Source: Chryseobacterium pennipullorum (lineage in GTDB: Bacteria > Bacteroidota > Bacteroidia > Flavobacteriales > Weeksellaceae). Taken from it: a stretch of DNA of 64,000 nt. The stretch covers positions 124,001-188,000 of the forward strand of contig NZ_QNVV01000005.1 in assembly GCF_003384725.1 (NCBI RefSeq). The letters are read 5' to 3'. The notes below the pieces were generated by a model. It did no database searches. It saw nothing but the letters and a program-made list of their open reading frames with translations, and had not been told where the DNA came from. Below, piece after piece: positions 61,634-64,000 of the stretch (positions are counted from its first letter, which is position 1; every line of letters begins with the position of its first letter). Made by a program: the position numbers and the translations under genes.

Positions 61634-62902
61634 ATGAAAAATAAGATTATAGCGATGTTACTGATGATTGGACTTGTCAATCTTAAAGCCCAGGATCATT
61701 CCGTTAAAACAATTGAGCTTAATTTAAGTAAAGATGCTCTGAAAATAGGAGCTCCGGTTGCAAAAGAAATCGGGAACAATACAATTGTCGGTCTCGGAGA
61801 AGGGACGCATGGAACCAAAGAATTTAATGAAATACGGGCTGCGATCTCAAAAAAATTGATAACTAAAGATCATTTCAGTATTGTCTGTTTCGAGGCCCCG
61901 TATGGTGATGTTTATTATTTGAATAAGGCTGTTAATTCCAACGCGGATATAAAAGCAGCTATGAAGCAATATCTTATTTCCATATGGCAGACCAAGGAAA
62001 TTGAAGATTTCCTGTTATGGATAAGAGAGTATAACAGAAATAATAAAAATCAGATTTTGCTTTCCGGTGTCGATTTTAACTTTGTACTCAATTCTGTCAA
62101 TATTCTTGAAAATGAGTTTAAAAATAAGCATACTCTAAAAGCATTAACAGATAGTCTGCTGCCAAAAGCTAGTTATCAGGATGAGATGTGGAAAAAACAA
62201 AATGATAAAAGCTTCCGAATCGATATGCCGTCGCTTATAAAGAGTGGTACTCAGGCTTATGGATTAGTTCAGAATATTGAAGAAACAGTAAAAAAAGAAA
62301 ATATTAGCCTGTCCACTGGCGCAAAACTGGCGTTGGAAAATATAAAGTTAGGTTTTACTGTGATGTATGAAGCCAGCAAACAGAATTATGAGATTTCCAG
62401 GGATCAGATGATGGCAGGCATGGTTACCAAAACACACCAGCTATATGATAACAAAAAGGTTATTGTTATCGCTCATAATGGGCATGTCTCCTTCAAATTC
62501 CCTTTTTCTGAGGATATGGGTATGGGCGGATACCTTAAAAAGCAGTTTGGTGAAAAATACTTCGCATTGGCAACACTAACATCAACAGGTACCTATAGCG
62601 CTACTTTAGATAATATTGATACCAATGATAACAAATATAAGGCTTATCAGTTTCCCAATCCTTTAGAAGCCAGCTGGCAAAATTATTTTTCAAAATTTAA
62701 AAATGAAAATTTTTATCTGAATCTTCGGGAGAACAACGGAACTCTTAAACAAAATTTATCCTTAGCTTTTTGGGGGTATTTTTATCTGGATCCTATAAAA
62801 TATGAGAAAAATATATACACGGAAAAGATCAGTAATCTAAATGACTACTTCGATGGTATCATTTTCATCAGAAAAACAAATGCCTCAGAGCATTTAAACT
62901 GA
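61634..62902 (+). CDS. Erythromycin esterase-family protein
   Basis: 422 residues with a signal peptide (IIAMLLMIGLVNLKAQ). GLGEGTHGTKEFNEIR (about residue 53) and FEAPYGD carry the conserved His/Glu residues of the family; VIAHNGHVSFKF carries a further His. Members include Ere macrolide esterases and succinoglycan-type enzymes, so the family name does not prove antibiotic resistance. It is secreted, follows the AraC-type regulator in the same direction and may be its target. Confidence 0.8.
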   Translation: MKNKIIAMLLMIGLVNLKAQDHSVKTIELNLSKDALKIGAPVAKEIGNNTIVGLGEGTHGTKEFNEIRAAISKKLITKDHFSIVCFEAPYGDVYYLNKAVNSNADIKAAMKQYLISIWQTKEIEDFLLWIREYNRNNKNQILLSGVDFNFVLNSVNILENEFKNKHTLKALTDSLLPKASYQDEMWKKQNDKSFRIDMPSLIKSGTQAYGLVQNIEETVKKENISLSTGAKLALENIKLGFTVMYEASKQNYEISRDQMMAGMVTKTHQLYDNKKVIVIAHNGHVSFKFPFSEDMGMGGYLKKQFGEKYFALATLTSTGTYSATLDNIDTNDNKYKAYQFPNPLEASWQNYFSKFKNENFYLNLRENNGTLKQNLSLAFWGYFYLDPIKYEKNIYTEKISNLNDYFDGIIFIRKTNASEHLN

Positions 62903-62926
62903 TAGGGTAACCCCATGAGTCCTAAT

Positions 62927-62958
62927 AAAGGAGCTGAATTCTAAAATTCAGCTCCTTT
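62927..62958 (+). terminator. Terminator after erythromycin-esterase-like gene
   Basis: AAAGGAGCTGAATT (62927-62940) pairs perfectly over 14 bp with AATTCAGCTCCTTT (62945-62958), loop CTAA. Confidence 0.88.
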
Positions 62959-63180
62959 ACTTTATACAGTAAACATTTGATATACTTTTCATATAAGTAT
63001 AACCATATTATTTTTTATTTGAATGTAATTCCTGTTAAACAGCTCAAAGAATCTAATCTTATCTGAAGCAATATCATCTGTGATATACTTTTACAGCAGA
63101 TGAGTTGTAACAAGTGAGTGACAACGTAAGACTAATGTTTTTGAAATTTGGATAGAAAAAAATATTAATAAATAACAGCT

Positions 63181-64000
63181 ATGAAGAAGTTTTTTATTTC
63201 CGTATCGCTTTTCTGTATGTTGAGCGCAATGGCGCAGAAATTTGACACGCAGAAACTGACAGATGCTCAGGGATATACCTATGAAACCGTAAAGAATGAC
63301 CAGGCCGGAGTAAGAGTTTATACTCTTAAAAATGGTCTTAAGGTGTATCTGGCAAAAAATGAGGATGCCCCGAGAATTCAGACCTATATTCCTGTAAGAA
63401 CAGGATCCAATAATGACCCTGGTGATAATACCGGATTGGCTCACTACCTGGAACACATGGTCTTTAAGGGAACTTCCCACCTTGGAACTCAGGACTGGAC
63501 TAAAGAAAAAGCCCTGTTGCAGCAGATCTCGGATCTGTATGAACAGCATAAGGCAGAAAGAGATCCTGCAAAGAAAAAAGAACTTTACAAAAAGATTGAT
63601 GAGGTTTCCCAGGAAGCGTCAAAGTATGCAATTGCCAATGAGTATGATAAAGCAATCTCTTCATTAGGTGCAACCGGAACAAATGCACATACATGGCTTG
63701 ATGAAACTGTTTATAAAAATAATATTCCGTCCAATGAACTGGAAAAATGGCTGAGGGTAGAAAAAGAACGTTTTTCAGAGCTGGTATTGCGTCTGTTCCA
63801 TACAGAGCTTGAAGCGGTATACGAGGAATATAACAGGGCTCAGGATAACGACGGACGTCTGGTAAACTATGCTCTTATGGAGGCTCTTTTCCCGAAACAT
63901 CCGAACGGACAACAAACAACCATTGGTACTTCTGAACACTTGAAGAGCCCTTCAATGGTCGCTATTCATAAGTATTTCGACACGTACTACGTGCCTAATA
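63181..64000 (+). CDS. M16-family zinc peptidase, N-terminal part (runs off window)
   Basis: At least 273 residues. Signal peptide (FFISVSLFCMLSAMAQ), then the inverted zinc motif HxxEH as HYLEH (about residue 86) and the downstream Glu region ELEAVYEEYNRA. This is the insulinase/pitrilysin-like family; Bacteroidetes forms of about 950 residues usually carry two M16 units. It is truncated by the window edge, so the C-terminal half cannot be described. It is likely periplasmic or surface-exposed. Confidence 0.9.
   Translation, partial: MKKFFISVSLFCMLSAMAQKFDTQKLTDAQGYTYETVKNDQAGVRVYTLKNGLKVYLAKNEDAPRIQTYIPVRTGSNNDPGDNTGLAHYLEHMVFKGTSHLGTQDWTKEKALLQQISDLYEQHKAERDPAKKKELYKKIDEVSQEASKYAIANEYDKAISSLGATGTNAHTWLDETVYKNNIPSNELEKWLRVEKERFSELVLRLFHTELEAVYEEYNRAQDNDGRLVNYALMEALFPKHPNGQQTTIGTSEHLKSPSMVAIHKYFDTYYVPN

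Noticed and set aside
61634-62902. Macrolide resistance gene
   Set aside because: Family membership alone is not evidence of erythromycin cleavage. It is annotated by family only.

Overview
The window looks like chromosome of a flexirubin-pigmented member of the Flavobacteriia, most likely Chryseobacterium or a close relative in the Weeksellaceae. The signs are AT-rich DNA, many -7 boxes of the Bacteroidetes form TAnnTTTG, few Shine-Dalgarno sequences, a TPP riboswitch ahead of a TonB-dependent receptor, an OxyR/catalase pair, and a large tyrosine-primed aryl-polyene (flexirubin-type) pigment cluster. Species assignment is inference. I saw no rRNA, tRNA, CRISPR array or intact insertion sequence.

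Positions 1-11,075 are mostly housekeeping: the 5' part of acnB (minus), a WG-repeat protein, a TPP-riboswitch-controlled TonB receptor, an HU-like membrane protein overlapping an acyl-CoA thioesterase, a GxxExxY protein framed by inverted repeats, a D-2-hydroxyacid dehydrogenase, a serine hydrolase, an Ig-like lipoprotein and a small haem-binding protein. Positions 11,198-15,506 (minus) hold a Nudix hydrolase, xerD, dCMP deaminase, enoyl-CoA hydratase and catalase. oxyR diverges from catalase. metK follows behind a SAM-II riboswitch, then an ECF sigma factor with a previously uncalled 44-residue companion, a YjjG-like phosphatase, and a PepSY-like/response regulator/sensor kinase set.

Positions 23,226-30,148 (minus) carry trpS (with a 7 x 7-bp tandem repeat just upstream of its promoter), a SanA-like protein, lspA, two small proteins, a zinc-less DksA-like protein and ileS. 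At 30,385-33,392 lies a probable polymorphic toxin whose last ~160 residues look like a papain-fold effector domain, followed by a YrhB/Imm35-type immunity gene. G+C drops sharply exactly over the putative toxin tip, as expected for an exchanged module.

Positions 35,396-60,465 are dominated by the pigment locus in two converging arms. The plus arm (39,092-47,419) has tyrosine ammonia-lyase, ketoreductase, ketosynthase, ACP, LpxL-like acyltransferase, CrtI-like oxidoreductase and an autoproteolytic C45 hydrolase. A halogenase-family flavoprotein diverges from its start. The minus arm (60,465 down to 47,460) has a BtrH-like protein, an ABC exporter, a thioesterase, an active ketosynthase, a half-size thiolase-fold protein, a second ACP, an active ketosynthase paired with a degenerate one, a polysaccharide deacetylase, a LolA-like carrier, two envelope proteins, a dehydratase and a glycosyltransferase. 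The likely logic is: tyrosine to 4-coumarate, iterative type II extension to a polyene, acyl transfer and modification, then export to the outer membrane. The dialkylresorcinol genes darA/darB needed for a complete flexirubin are not in the window. The end holds an AraC-type regulator, an erythromycin-esterase-family protein and the start of an M16 peptidase.
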